Under the pieces are notes generated by a model. That model was not told where the DNA came from. It worked only from the letters and a program-made list of their open reading frames with translations, and ran no database searches. From positions 2,356,001-2,420,000 of the forward strand of contig OY781097.1 of NCBI GenBank assembly GCA_963676415.1: 64,000 nt of DNA, given 5' to 3'. A program made the translations under genes and the position numbers. The stretch comes from G963662905 sp963676415 (GTDB taxonomy: Bacteria > Bacteroidota > Bacteroidia > Bacteroidales > WRLA01). Positions 24,970-33,712 of this stretch are shown piece after piece. Position 1 is the first letter of the stretch. Each line of letters starts with the position of its first letter.

Positions 24970-26223
24970 TTATCTGATCTTTAGCGTTACAATAGTGAGT
25001 ACGGCCAGCATAATGCCCACAATCATAAAGCGAAGCACGATTTTTGGCTCGGGATATCCTTTCTTTTGAAAATGATGGTGTAATGGAGCCATGAGGAAAA
25101 TCCTGCGGCCTGTGCCGGTTTTTTTGCGGGTATATTTAAACCAGCTTACCTGCATTACAACGGAGATGTTTTCGGCCAGGAAAACACCGCATAAAATCGG
25201 GATCAACAGCTCCTTGCGGATGATGATGGCAAAAACGGCAATGATGCCGCCCAAAGCCAGGCTGCCGGTATCGCCCATAAATACTTGAGCCGGATAGGAA
25301 TTATACCATAGAAAACCGACAGTTGCCCCTACAAAGGCGCCGATAAAAATGGCGAGTTCGCCCGTATTGGGTATGTACATGATATTCAAGTAATCGGCAA
25401 AAATGATATTACCCGAAACCCAGGCCAGTATTCCTAATGTTGTGGCAATGATTGCCGATGTGCCGGTGGCCAGGCCGTCCATGCCATCGGTGAGGTTGGC
25501 ACCGTTGCTCACCGCAGTGATGATGAATATTACAATCGGGATAAAAACCAACCAGGCATATTTTGATGCTTTTTCTCCTATCCAACTGATGAGCACAGCG
25601 TAGTCAAATTCGTTGTTTTTAACAAAAGGAATGGTCGTTTTAGTCGATTTTACCGATGTTTCCGAGAAATTGCGTTTGGCTTTTTCGTAATTCTCGGCAT
25701 TCATAATATTATTGCTTTCTACATACTGATGCGCTTCGTCTTTTTCACGGATCACCACATCAGGGCTGAAATACAAGGCCGAAGCCACCATCAAGCCGAG
25801 GCTTACCTGTCCGAAAACCTTAAAACGGCCACGCAGACCTTCTTTGTTTTTTTTGAAAACCTTGATATAATCGTCCAGGAACCCTATAAAACCAAGCCAA
25901 ACCGTGGTCAGTAACATCAGTTGGATGTAAATATTATCGAGTTTGGCGAAAAGCAATGTGGGAATTACAATTGCGGAAAGGATGATCAGTCCGCCCATGG
26001 TTGGTGTGCCTTGTTTTTCCAGTTGGCCATCCAGTCCGAGGTCGCGCACGGTTTCGCCGACTTGTTTTTTTTGTAAATATCGAATGATGCGGCCACCAAA
26101 AAACAATGAAATAATCAGGGAAGTAATTACTGCTGCAGCGGCACGAAATGAAATATATTGAAACATCCCCGCGCCAGGCAGGTCAATGTTTTGTTCTAAG
26201 TATGTAAACAGATGATATAACAT
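24970..26223 (-). CDS. mraY: Phospho-N-acetylmuramoyl-pentapeptide transferase
   Basis: 417 residues, ten membrane helices. TPTMGGLIIL, the GFLDDYIKVFKKNKEGL aspartate-rich loop, NLTDGMDGLA, FMGDTGSLALGG and the histidine-rich MAPLHHHFQKKGYPEPK are diagnostic. It forms lipid I from the UDP-pentapeptide and undecaprenyl phosphate. The protein is longer than the ~360 residues of E. coli because of an inserted cytoplasmic loop (about 150-200), a common Bacteroidota feature. One base from the murE stop. Confidence 0.97.
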   Translation of the reverse strand: MLYHLFTYLEQNIDLPGAGMFQYISFRAAAAVITSLIISLFFGGRIIRYLQKKQVGETVRDLGLDGQLEKQGTPTMGGLIILSAIVIPTLLFAKLDNIYIQLMLLTTVWLGFIGFLDDYIKVFKKNKEGLRGRFKVFGQVSLGLMVASALYFSPDVVIREKDEAHQYVESNNIMNAENYEKAKRNFSETSVKSTKTTIPFVKNNEFDYAVLISWIGEKASKYAWLVFIPIVIFIITAVSNGANLTDGMDGLATGTSAIIATTLGILAWVSGNIIFADYLNIMYIPNTGELAIFIGAFVGATVGFLWYNSYPAQVFMGDTGSLALGGIIAVFAIIIRKELLIPILCGVFLAENISVVMQVSWFKYTRKKTGTGRRIFLMAPLHHHFQKKGYPEPKIVLRFMIVGIMLAVLTIVTLKIR

Positions 26224-26224
26224 A

Positions 26225-27688
26225 TTATTTCTTACTGTTTTTGAGTGCGTTTAAAATAATTTCCCTGTCGTCGAAAGGGTGTTTTACTTTATTGATTTCC
26301 TGATATTTTTCGTGTCCTTTTCCGGCAACCAGAATGATATCGCCGGGCTGTGCCAGCATTACGGCAGTGCGTATGGCTTCATCACGGCGGCTGATGCTGA
26401 TGCTGTTTTGTTTCTGGCTGTTGTTGAGGCCGGCTTCAATTTCATTGATAATGCTGCCGGGATCTTCTGTGCGCGGATTGTCGGAAGTGATGATGGTGCG
26501 GTCGCTGAGGCTGGCGGCAATTTGTCCCATTTCGGGTCGTTTGCTGCGGTCGCGGTCTCCGCCGGCACCAAAAACAGTGATGATTTTGCCTTTGTCGGGG
26601 CGGGTTTCCTGCAAAGTTTCCAGAACGTTTTTCAAGGCATCGGGCGTGTGGGCATAATCCAGGATCCCGGTTACAAGGCCTTCATTACGTACGATTTCCA
26701 TGCGGCCTTCTGCCGGATGCAAATTGCTGATGGCTTCGAGGCATTCCAGCTTGTTTTGTCCGCACTCCATAGCTGCACCATAAATCGCAGTGAGGTTTGA
26801 CGCATTAAAACGCCCTGCCAGCCGGCTCCATAAATCTGTTCCGTTGATGTTGAGCTGTAATCCTTCCAGCTGGTTTTCGATGATGCGGCATTTGTAATCG
26901 GCCATTTGCCTGAGGCTGTATGTTTTTTTGCGTGCTTTGGTATTTTGCAGCATCGTTATGCCATTTTTGTCATCGGCATTGGTGAGCGCAAAGGCCGTTT
27001 TGGGCAGATGATCAAAAAAGGCTTTTTTGGCTTTGATGTAGTTGGCAAAAGTGCCGTGATAATCCAGGTGGTCGTGGGTGAGGTTTGTGAAAATCCCACC
27101 GCAGAAATGCAGCCCTGCAATGCGTTTCTGATCAACGGCATGTGAGCTGACTTCCATAAAAACATAGTCGCAGCCGGCATCAAGCATTTTGGCAAGAAGC
27201 TGGTTCGTTTGCACGGCATCGGGCGTAGTATGTGTCGCCTTTATAATCCGGTCGTTGATGCGGTTTTCTATAGTGCTCAAAAGCCCGCATTGATAGCCCA
27301 GGTTTTGAAAAAGCCGGAACAGCAAAGTGGCAATGGTGGTTTTTCCATTGGTTCCGGTAACGCCGATCAGATGCAATTTTTTTGAAGGGTTATCATAAAA
27401 AGCGGAAGCTGCTTCTCCCAAACTGAGTGCGCTGTTTTTGGATTGGATCCAGCAGATTCCTTCTTTGGGCTTTGCCGGCATATTTTCGCAGATTATTGCG
27501 CATGCGCCCGATTCTATTGATTTTTGAATATAGTCATGGCCATCGCTTTGAGTGCCTTTTATCGCAACAAAGAGGCTTCTTTTGCTTACTTTTCTCGAAT
27601 CGAATTCAATAGCTGAAATCGTGGTTTCTGTATTGCCGGAAACTTTGATTTCAGTGAGTTGGGATAATATGTTGTTTAATCTCTTCAA
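26225..27688 (-). CDS. murE: UDP-MurNAc-L-Ala-D-Glu--2,6-diaminopimelate ligase
   Basis: 487 residues. ATP loop TGTNGKTT (111-118), EVSSHAVDQKRI carbamoyl-lysine region neighbours, and DYAHTPDAL. The substrate-defining DNPR motif is at 403-406 (TSDNPRTEDP), which marks enzymes that add meso-diaminopimelate and not L-lysine, so the organism is predicted to have DAP-type peptidoglycan. It lies two bases from the transpeptidase gene stop and is cotranscribed. Confidence 0.96.
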   Translation of the reverse strand: MKRLNNILSQLTEIKVSGNTETTISAIEFDSRKVSKRSLFVAIKGTQSDGHDYIQKSIESGACAIICENMPAKPKEGICWIQSKNSALSLGEAASAFYDNPSKKLHLIGVTGTNGKTTIATLLFRLFQNLGYQCGLLSTIENRINDRIIKATHTTPDAVQTNQLLAKMLDAGCDYVFMEVSSHAVDQKRIAGLHFCGGIFTNLTHDHLDYHGTFANYIKAKKAFFDHLPKTAFALTNADDKNGITMLQNTKARKKTYSLRQMADYKCRIIENQLEGLQLNINGTDLWSRLAGRFNASNLTAIYGAAMECGQNKLECLEAISNLHPAEGRMEIVRNEGLVTGILDYAHTPDALKNVLETLQETRPDKGKIITVFGAGGDRDRSKRPEMGQIAASLSDRTIITSDNPRTEDPGSIINEIEAGLNNSQKQNSISISRRDEAIRTAVMLAQPGDIILVAGKGHEKYQEINKVKHPFDDREIILNALKNSKK

Positions 27689-27690
27689 AT

Positions 27691-29799
27691 CTAAATAGCA
27701 AGTGTTAGTTTAATTTCGCTTCCTTTTTTTACGGAACTACCGGCGGGTATCGACTGGTTTTTTACTTTGCCAAAACCGGAAATATTGACACTTAGTCCCA
27801 AATCCTCAAGCATATATACGGCATCGCGTGCCATCATGCCCCGAACATCGGGAATGCTGTGATTCAGTATGCTGCGTTCCGCCATGCTGATGCTGTCGCC
27901 TTCTCTTCTGCTGATGACCCATTTTGTGTTGTCCGGTAGCTGCGGACAGTCTATATCGAGTTCGCTGTAAACTTCTTTCAGGTCTGGATAATATGCCGAC
28001 CAAATAGCGGGGACGCTTGTGTTTTCCTGATTTTCGTATTTTTTTCCGGCATGAATGGCCAGGTCTGTCGCATAAACGCGGTCGGCAATAGAGCGGAAAA
28101 CGGGAACAGCAAGCGTGCTGGCATAGATATGTCCGGATCGTGGCCGGTGAATAACTACGATGCAGGAATATTTTGGGTTATCGGCAGGAAAGTAACCCGC
28201 AAAAGTTGCGTTATAATTGGATTTATCGTAACGTCCGTTTATGGCAATTTGCGCTGTTCCTGTTTTGCCTGCCAGCGTATAAGGGCTGTTTTTGAAAGTG
28301 CGGGTGGCTGTGCCGTCTTTCACAACACCTTCCAGTAGCTCGCGCGCCAGTGCAATTGTTTTTTCTGATGCGATTGAATTATCAATTACTTCAGTATCAA
28401 ACTTTTTGATGGTTTTTCCGGCTTTGCGTATCTCTTTTACAATGTGTGGTTTAACCATTTTTCCGCCATTGGCCACGGCATTATACAGTGTGAGGGTCTG
28501 CAATGGCGTTAACTGAAGCTCGTAGCCAATGCTCATCCAGGGTAAACTAACCGCCGACCAGCTTTTGTCTTTCGTACTTTTAATGTAGGGTTTTCCTTCT
28601 CCCGGAATCTCAAAACCAATAGCTTTATCAAGTGAGAGCTTTTTGATTCCACTGATGTATTTTTCGGGATTGTTTTTGTATGAGCGGTGGATGATTCGTG
28701 AAACGCCCACATTGGAAGAATGCTGAAAAATTGTGCGTACGGATGTAAACTCATCATCAAAAATATGATCATCGTACATGGTGCGGTTGGCATATTTATA
28801 AGATCCTCTCGCAGTGTAAATAGTGTCGTCCAGTTCAATTTTGTCATCCTCCAAAGCAACCAGCATGGATGCCAGCTTGAATGTTGAGCCGGGCTCGAAG
28901 CGCTCCGCAATGGCGAAGTTGTAGTATTCGCCAAGGTTTCCGTTTTTGTCGCGGCTGAGGTTTGCCATAGCCAGGATTTCGCCTGTTTCTACTTCCATTA
29001 CAATGGCGCATCCCGCACGGGCATTGTGGGCATCAATTTGCCTCCAGAGCGCATTTTCGGCAACATCCTGAATGTTTACGTCAATGCTTGTAATGACATC
29101 GCTTCCGTTGCGTGGCTCAATGTCTTTGCCATAATTGACGGGTATCCAATATCCGCCCGAAACCTTGCGTACAACACGGGCGCCGCTTTCACCTTTCAAT
29201 TGTTCTGAAAAAGCACCTTCCAACCCAACCGAAATATTCTCTTTTGCCAGCTCATAACCAATGGTTCGTTTTGCCAGCATCCCGAAAGGCATTTTGCGCT
29301 TGTTTTGCTGTAGGGCAATCAGTCCGCCTTTGAATTTTCCCCTGCGAAATATCGGGAATGCACGCATTTGCTTTAATTGCCCATAATCTACATTCCTTTG
29401 AATCAGTAAATAACGGTTTCCTTTGTTGCGGGCATTTTGAAGTATCTGCCGGTATTTTTGAGCAGGTTTGTCATTGAAAAGCCGCGACAGCATCAATGCC
29501 AGGGAATCGCGTTTATTATTGAACAGCTTTGTGCTGATGTGGGGCGATGCAACATCCATCCGCACTTCAAAAACCGGAACTGTTGTGGCCAGCAGGCTCC
29601 CGTTGCGTGAAAGGATATTGCCGCGCATGGCTTCAATTTGTTCAATTTTGATCGTCTCTTCCCGGGCTTTTTCCTTGAGCTCGTGCCCTTCGGCATATTG
29701 TATATAAATCACTTTGCCAAAAACAGTAAGCCCGAACACAAAACACAGTGTTGCGATCAGATATGCCCTGCCCATTATGTCGTTTTTGACCTTGTTCAT
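27691..29799 (-). CDS. ftsI: Septal peptidoglycan transpeptidase (class B PBP) with PASTA domain
   Basis: 702 residues. One membrane helix near the N terminus (about 11-32), a pedestal dimerisation region, and the transpeptidase domain with catalytic S305-TFK308, S361-S-N363 and K512-TG(T). The C-terminal 65 residues (SIPDVRGMMARDAVYMLEDLGLSV...SIPAGSSVKKGSEIKLTL) form one PASTA repeat, which binds muropeptides. It crosslinks septal peptidoglycan as partner of FtsW. The PASTA tail is absent from E. coli FtsI but frequent in Bacteroidota. Its start overlaps the stop of the FtsL-like gene by four bases. Confidence 0.94.
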   Translation of the reverse strand: MNKVKNDIMGRAYLIATLCFVFGLTVFGKVIYIQYAEGHELKEKAREETIKIEQIEAMRGNILSRNGSLLATTVPVFEVRMDVASPHISTKLFNNKRDSLALMLSRLFNDKPAQKYRQILQNARNKGNRYLLIQRNVDYGQLKQMRAFPIFRRGKFKGGLIALQQNKRKMPFGMLAKRTIGYELAKENISVGLEGAFSEQLKGESGARVVRKVSGGYWIPVNYGKDIEPRNGSDVITSIDVNIQDVAENALWRQIDAHNARAGCAIVMEVETGEILAMANLSRDKNGNLGEYYNFAIAERFEPGSTFKLASMLVALEDDKIELDDTIYTARGSYKYANRTMYDDHIFDDEFTSVRTIFQHSSNVGVSRIIHRSYKNNPEKYISGIKKLSLDKAIGFEIPGEGKPYIKSTKDKSWSAVSLPWMSIGYELQLTPLQTLTLYNAVANGGKMVKPHIVKEIRKAGKTIKKFDTEVIDNSIASEKTIALARELLEGVVKDGTATRTFKNSPYTLAGKTGTAQIAINGRYDKSNYNATFAGYFPADNPKYSCIVVIHRPRSGHIYASTLAVPVFRSIADRVYATDLAIHAGKKYENQENTSVPAIWSAYYPDLKEVYSELDIDCPQLPDNTKWVISRREGDSISMAERSILNHSIPDVRGMMARDAVYMLEDLGLSVNISGFGKVKNQSIPAGSSVKKGSEIKLTLAI

Positions 29800-30191
29800 T
29801 TTTCTTCTGTGATAATAATCGTTGGAGGTACAGTAGATTCTTTGATGCCGCTTTGTTCCAGTTTACGAGCTATGTATGATTGGCGCGTGCTGTCCATTAA
29901 CTGCGATTTTGAACTGATATATTCATAGCGCAGCTGAATGAGTTCTTTTTTTGTTTTTTGTATCTCACGTTTGTTTTTTTCGCTGATATAGCTATTGGTG
30001 ATATAAAGAATGCCCAAAAAGATGAAAAGAACAAAATAAGGCGCCATCCGGATTGTTTCTTTTTTTTCAAGAAATCCTCCATAAATGGTGTCGCTCAGGA
30101 TTTTTTTGTTTTTTATTTTTTTGGTTTTTTTTGCCGGCTTAGGCTCCTGAGTTTCAGCTTTTGGGTTTTTTACGTTAACCTTATCCTTCAT
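29796..30191 (-). CDS. ftsL: FtsL-like divisome protein
   Basis: 131 residues: a strongly basic cytoplasmic part of about 55 residues (KPAKKTKKIKNKKI), one membrane helix (MAPYFVLFIFLGILYITNSYI), and a periplasmic coiled coil (NKREIQKTKKELIQLRYEYISSKSQLM). Sequence is poorly conserved in the family; the assignment rests on size, topology and its position between rsmH and the transpeptidase gene. It would pair with FtsB in the divisome. Its ATG lies inside the 3' end of rsmH (11-base overlap). Confidence 0.85.
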   Translation of the reverse strand: MKDKVNVKNPKAETQEPKPAKKTKKIKNKKILSDTIYGGFLEKKETIRMAPYFVLFIFLGILYITNSYISEKNKREIQKTKKELIQLRYEYISSKSQLMDSTRQSYIARKLEQSGIKESTVPPTIIITEEK

Positions 30192-31092
30192 AATCGTTCC
30201 TTTCTGCCAATCTTAATTTGGCGCTGCGGGCACGGGGGTTTTCTTTGATTTCATCTGCCGATGGAATAATTGGCTTTTTGTTTATCGGTTTGAAAGGCGC
30301 TAAGAGGTTTCCGTAGAAATCTTTTTCAGCTTTGCCTTCAAAATTGCCATTGCGCATGAAATTCTTTACCAATCGGTCTTCCAGCGAATGATAGGTTATT
30401 ACAGAGAGCCTTCCGCCTTTTGCAATAAGTTGTGTGCAGGCCAAAAGGAATTCTTTAAGTGAATCGAGCTCGTGGTTTACTTCAATGCGCAATGCCTGAA
30501 AAACCATGGCGAAGTATTTGTTTTCCTGATGTTTTGGGGCGCAGTTGATACAGGTTTCAATAAGTTGACGGGTTGTTTCGATTTTGACCGAATCCCTTGT
30601 GGAGATGATTGTGCTTACCAATCGGCCGGGATTTTTTACTTCGCCATAAAATTTAAAAATCCGGTAGAGTTCTGTTTCGTCCCAGCTATTGATGATGTCG
30701 GCTGCTGAAACCGGGTCGTTTTGGTTCATGCGCATATCGAGAGGGCCATCGAAACGCGTAGAGAAACCGCGTTCTGCGGTATCAAACTGATGGCTGGATA
30801 CGCCCAGGTCGGCAAGGATTCCATCGACAGGGATCAGGCTGTTCAACTTCAGGAAATTTTTTATGTAACGGTAATTGTGCGGAAAATACAAGAATCCGGG
30901 ATGGTCAATCAGGTTTTGCCGGGCATCTGCGTCCTGGTCAAAAGCGATGAGCTGCCCATTGCCTGATAACTGGCTGAGGATGTGCCGTGAATGACCGCCG
31001 CCACCAAAAGTAACATCAACATATCTTCCTTCCGGTTTTATGTTGAGGCCATCGGTGCTTTCGTGCAGCATTACGGGATTGTGATAGCTCAT
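30181..31092 (-). CDS. rsmH: 16S rRNA (cytosine(1402)-N4)-methyltransferase
   Basis: 303 residues. HNPVMLHESTDGLNIKPEGRYVDVTFGGGGHSRHIL forms the S-adenosylmethionine pocket; GILADLGVSSHQFDTAERGFSTRFDGPLDMRM is the family signature; YHSLEDRLVKNFMR and PSADEIKENPRARSAKLRLAER close the protein. It methylates C1402 of 16S rRNA. Second gene of the dcw run, 14 bases after mraZ. Confidence 0.97.
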   Translation of the reverse strand: MSYHNPVMLHESTDGLNIKPEGRYVDVTFGGGGHSRHILSQLSGNGQLIAFDQDADARQNLIDHPGFLYFPHNYRYIKNFLKLNSLIPVDGILADLGVSSHQFDTAERGFSTRFDGPLDMRMNQNDPVSAADIINSWDETELYRIFKFYGEVKNPGRLVSTIISTRDSVKIETTRQLIETCINCAPKHQENKYFAMVFQALRIEVNHELDSLKEFLLACTQLIAKGGRLSVITYHSLEDRLVKNFMRNGNFEGKAEKDFYGNLLAPFKPINKKPIIPSADEIKENPRARSAKLRLAERNDYEG

Positions 31093-31106
31093 TTCCTGTT
31101 TTGTTT

Positions 31107-31583
31107 TTATTCGTCAATATCCGGCTCGTCAAATGTCAAGCCGCCCATTACTTCTTCCGTGAGGTCGCCAAAGTCTTTTTCGCTCTCATTGATGCTGGAT
31201 TCATATTTGTCCTTGTCCCAGACTTCCAGTCGGTCAATGGAGGAAGAAATGACTACATTTTTGCTTATGCCGCTGAAAGCCAGTAGGTCTTTGGCTACAA
31301 TAATCCTCCCGGTACTGTCTGGGGAAACCTGTTTTGCCCCTGCCATAAAGCGGCGGATAAACTCGTTATGGGCCCTCTTGTAGCGATTGAGTTTGCTGAT
31401 GTGCTTCATTTCTTTTTTCCATGTGGACATTGGAAAAAGTTCCAGGCATTCGTTAAAAGCACTTCGTTTCAGGACCAGGCCGTCGGGGGATTCGCCGAGC
31501 AGCTGTTTTTTGAGGGCAACAGGCAACAGGATGCGGCCTTTCGCATCCATCTTGCACTCGTGTACCTCCATGAATTCCAGCAT
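31107..31583 (-). CDS. mraZ: Transcriptional regulator MraZ
   Basis: 158 residues from ATG 31583 (MLEFMEVHECKMDAKGRILLP), which aligns with the usual MraZ beginning; a start two codons earlier is possible. Two SpoVT/AbrB-type halves are seen: the DAKGRILLPVALKKQL motif near residue 14 and the second half with the DSTGRIIVAKDLLAFSGI motif. MraZ forms a ring that binds direct TGGGN repeats and represses its own operon in E. coli. Matching boxes are present upstream (31618-31652). The acidic C-terminal tail is an extension. Confidence 0.93.
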   Translation of the reverse strand: MLEFMEVHECKMDAKGRILLPVALKKQLLGESPDGLVLKRSAFNECLELFPMSTWKKEMKHISKLNRYKRAHNEFIRRFMAGAKQVSPDSTGRIIVAKDLLAFSGISKNVVISSSIDRLEVWDKDKYESSINESEKDFGDLTEEVMGGLTFDEPDIDE

Positions 31584-31599
31584 GCTCAATAATTTTGTT

Positions 31600-31607
31600 C
31601 AAATATA
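31600..31607 (-). promoter_or_regulatory. Candidate -7 element of the dcw promoter
   Basis: TATATTTG on the minus strand fits the Bacteroidota TAnnTTTG -7 consensus. It lies between the MraZ boxes and the mraZ start, giving a leader of only about 10 bases. No clear TTG at the -33 position. Confidence 0.5.
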
Positions 31608-31617
31608 CACAACATTT

Positions 31618-31652
31618 TCCCACATTAATGCACTTTTTCCTACAATTCCCCA
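31618..31652 (-). promoter_or_regulatory. MraZ-type operator: TGGGN boxes with 10-base spacing
   Basis: Reading the minus strand: TGGGG (31652-31648), TAGGA (31642-31638), TGCAT (31632-31628), TGGGA (31622-31618), each separated by exactly 5 bases. The outer two are perfect TGGGN boxes and the middle ones are degenerate but in register. This spacing is that of the known MraZ operator. The boxes lie just upstream of the candidate -7 element, as expected for autorepression. Confidence 0.65.
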
Positions 31653-31820
31653 CTTTGTTGATAACTTTTTGACGCGAATTGTATTTTTATAAGTTATAAA
31701 GTATTGATATTCAAATTTTTATGTGCTACTTTAAAAGTGGGGTTATTTCACGGCAGATGGCCATTATTGAGGGTAAATTTTTACTAAAATATTTGGAGGA
31801 AAATTTGGTCGATTTATCAT

Positions 31821-31828
31821 TATCTTTG
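31821..31828 (+). promoter_or_regulatory. Candidate -7 element for the glycine-lipid/engB genes
   Basis: TATCTTTG fits TAnnTTTG. The start codon at 31837 is only 8 bases downstream, so the transcript would be nearly leaderless unless another promoter is used. Confidence 0.4.
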
Positions 31829-31836
31829 TATGAACT

Positions 31837-32733
31837 ATGGAAGCGAATCAAATCTTAAAAGACTACCTTGTGCCGAGGACGAAACCGGAAGATATATCGC
31901 CGGATTTTGTAAACGTGGAGCGGGTGATCCGAAGCAAAAACCCTCGTTTAGCCAAGACCCTTCCCGGCTTTCTTATCCGTTTGATGGAGCGGGTTATTCA
32001 TCAAAATACGATTAACAATATTATATACGGAAAGCGCAATACATATGGAGTGCCTTTTATTCAGGAATGCCTCAATGATTTTGGTATTACATTTGAAGTA
32101 GAAGGCTTGGAAAATATTGATCTGGAAGGACGTTACCTGATTGCCTCAAATCATCCGCTTGGAGGGATTGATGGCCTGATTTTAATTACTGCAATTTCGA
32201 AAGTGCGTCCGGATATTGTTTTTCCTGTAAATGATCTTCTGCTGAATGTGCCACAGCTTCAGCCTTTTTTTGTGCCGGTAAACAAGCATGGTTCCAATGC
32301 ACGCAACCGTGAGCTGTTTGATGCTGCTTTTGAATCCGATTATATGGTTTTGTACTTTCCGGCCGGTTTGGTTTCACGCCGGAAAAAAGGCATTATTCGT
32401 GATCCTGAATGGAAAAAAACATTCATCAGCAAAGCAATTTCCTACAAGCGGGATATTATGCCGGTACATATTGATGGGAAAAACTCAGGATTTTTTTATT
32501 CCTTTGCAAATTGGCGTGTGCGCCTGGGGATTAAAGCCAACTTGGAAATGGTTTTGCTTCCGGATGAGATGTTTCGGCCAAGGCAAAAACATTTTCGTAT
32601 TACAATCGGTAAGCCTGTTCCATACGAAACTTTCGGCTGCAGCAGGCGTCCAAACAAATGGGCAAAACTGATGCAGGAGCATGTTTATCGCCTAAAAGAT
32701 GGCCTTGATGATTTTGAGGGACTTATAAAATAA
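31837..32733 (+). CDS. glsA: O-acyltransferase of glycine-lipid synthesis (GlsA-like)
   Basis: 298 residues of the PlsC-type glycerolipid acyltransferase superfamily. The catalytic HX4D-like block is ASNHPLGGIDGLIL (H about 110, D about 115) and the acceptor block is VLYFPAGLVSRRKKG. The next gene encodes a GNAT-type N-acyltransferase, and this pairing matches the GlsB/GlsA genes of Bacteroides thetaiotaomicron, which make N-acyl-3-acyloxyacyl-glycine lipids. From that knowledge I infer that this enzyme adds the second acyl chain. The two genes are 4 bases apart and followed by engB. A general lysophospholipid acyltransferase is the alternative. Confidence 0.75.
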   Translation: MEANQILKDYLVPRTKPEDISPDFVNVERVIRSKNPRLAKTLPGFLIRLMERVIHQNTINNIIYGKRNTYGVPFIQECLNDFGITFEVEGLENIDLEGRYLIASNHPLGGIDGLILITAISKVRPDIVFPVNDLLLNVPQLQPFFVPVNKHGSNARNRELFDAAFESDYMVLYFPAGLVSRRKKGIIRDPEWKKTFISKAISYKRDIMPVHIDGKNSGFFYSFANWRVRLGIKANLEMVLLPDEMFRPRQKHFRITIGKPVPYETFGCSRRPNKWAKLMQEHVYRLKDGLDDFEGLIK

Positions 32734-32737
32734 TTTT

Positions 32738-33712
32738 ATGGAAAAGATCATTCCGAAAGTTGACCGCTCGTTGATTAAGAAAGAGTTGAATGATTTGCGT
32801 TTTGTTCGCAAAACCAATTATGGAAAAAGGGAGATTTTTATCGTTACGCATCATAATGCACCAAATGTGATGCGCGAAATTGGCCGGTTGCGGGAGCTTT
32901 CTTTCCGCGATGCCAAAGGGGGTACAGGAAAGGAAGTAGATATAGATTCGTATGATACTTCCCCGAATCCTTTTAAGCAACTTATTGTCTGGGATCCTGA
33001 AGATGAGGAAATTATTGGTGGATATCGTTTTATCGATTGCAATGACCTAACTGTCGATGATGATGGTACCGTACATTCGCCAACGGGAAAACTTTTTAGA
33101 TTCAGCCCGAAGTTTATTAAAGATTATATGCCGCATACCATAGAATTGGGTCGTTCTTTTGTGCAGCCATCTTATCAAGCTTCCTATAATATCCGTAAAG
33201 GAATGTTTTCCTTAGATAATTTATGGGATGGTCTGGGGGCTTTGGTAGTAGATAACCCACATGTGAAGTATTTCTTCGGGAAAATGACAATGTATCCGCA
33301 TTATACTCCGGAAGCCAAACAACTTTTGCTGAGTTTTCTGCAACGCTTTTTCCCGGATCCAGATCATCTGGTAGTTCCACATGTGCATTGTGCCGTAAAT
33401 GTTGCCGATAGTGGTGTGGCTGAGATTTTTACAGGCAGTTCTTATGAAGAAAATTACCGTATTTTAAATAAGGCCATACGGGACTATAAAGAGAATATTC
33501 CTCCGCTTTTTAATGCCTATATGAACCTTTCACCAACGATGCGTACTCTGGGGACTGCCGTTAATAATGTTTTCGGTGCCGTTGAGGAAACCGGGATCAT
33601 CATTACAATCAGTGATGTTTATGAAACAAAAAAGAAACGTCACCTCGCTACATATCTGAAAGGGCGCATCAAATTGAGTAATATTAAGCTGAAGATCAGA
33701 AAGCCAAAATAA
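32738..33712 (+). CDS. glsB: GNAT-type N-acyltransferase of glycine-lipid synthesis (GlsB-like)
   Basis: 324 residues of the OlsB/hemolysin-like acyltransferase family (Acetyltransf_5 type). It has FIVTHHNAPNVMREIGRLRELSFRDAKGGTGKEVDIDSYD near the N terminus and LIVWDPEDEEIIGGYRFI, TIELGRSFVQPSYQ and WDGLGALVVDNP in the core. Relatives such as OlsB transfer 3-hydroxyacyl chains from acyl carrier protein to an amino acid; GlsB does so with glycine. The stop overlaps the start of engB. It probably works as the first step before the upstream-encoded O-acyltransferase. Confidence 0.78.
   Translation: MEKIIPKVDRSLIKKELNDLRFVRKTNYGKREIFIVTHHNAPNVMREIGRLRELSFRDAKGGTGKEVDIDSYDTSPNPFKQLIVWDPEDEEIIGGYRFIDCNDLTVDDDGTVHSPTGKLFRFSPKFIKDYMPHTIELGRSFVQPSYQASYNIRKGMFSLDNLWDGLGALVVDNPHVKYFFGKMTMYPHYTPEAKQLLLSFLQRFFPDPDHLVVPHVHCAVNVADSGVAEIFTGSSYEENYRILNKAIRDYKENIPPLFNAYMNLSPTMRTLGTAVNNVFGAVEETGIIITISDVYETKKKRHLATYLKGRIKLSNIKLKIRKPK

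Noticed and set aside
14692..31589. Absence of murB, murF and ddl from the dcw cluster as an anomaly
   Set aside because: Usual for Bacteroidota, where these genes lie elsewhere.
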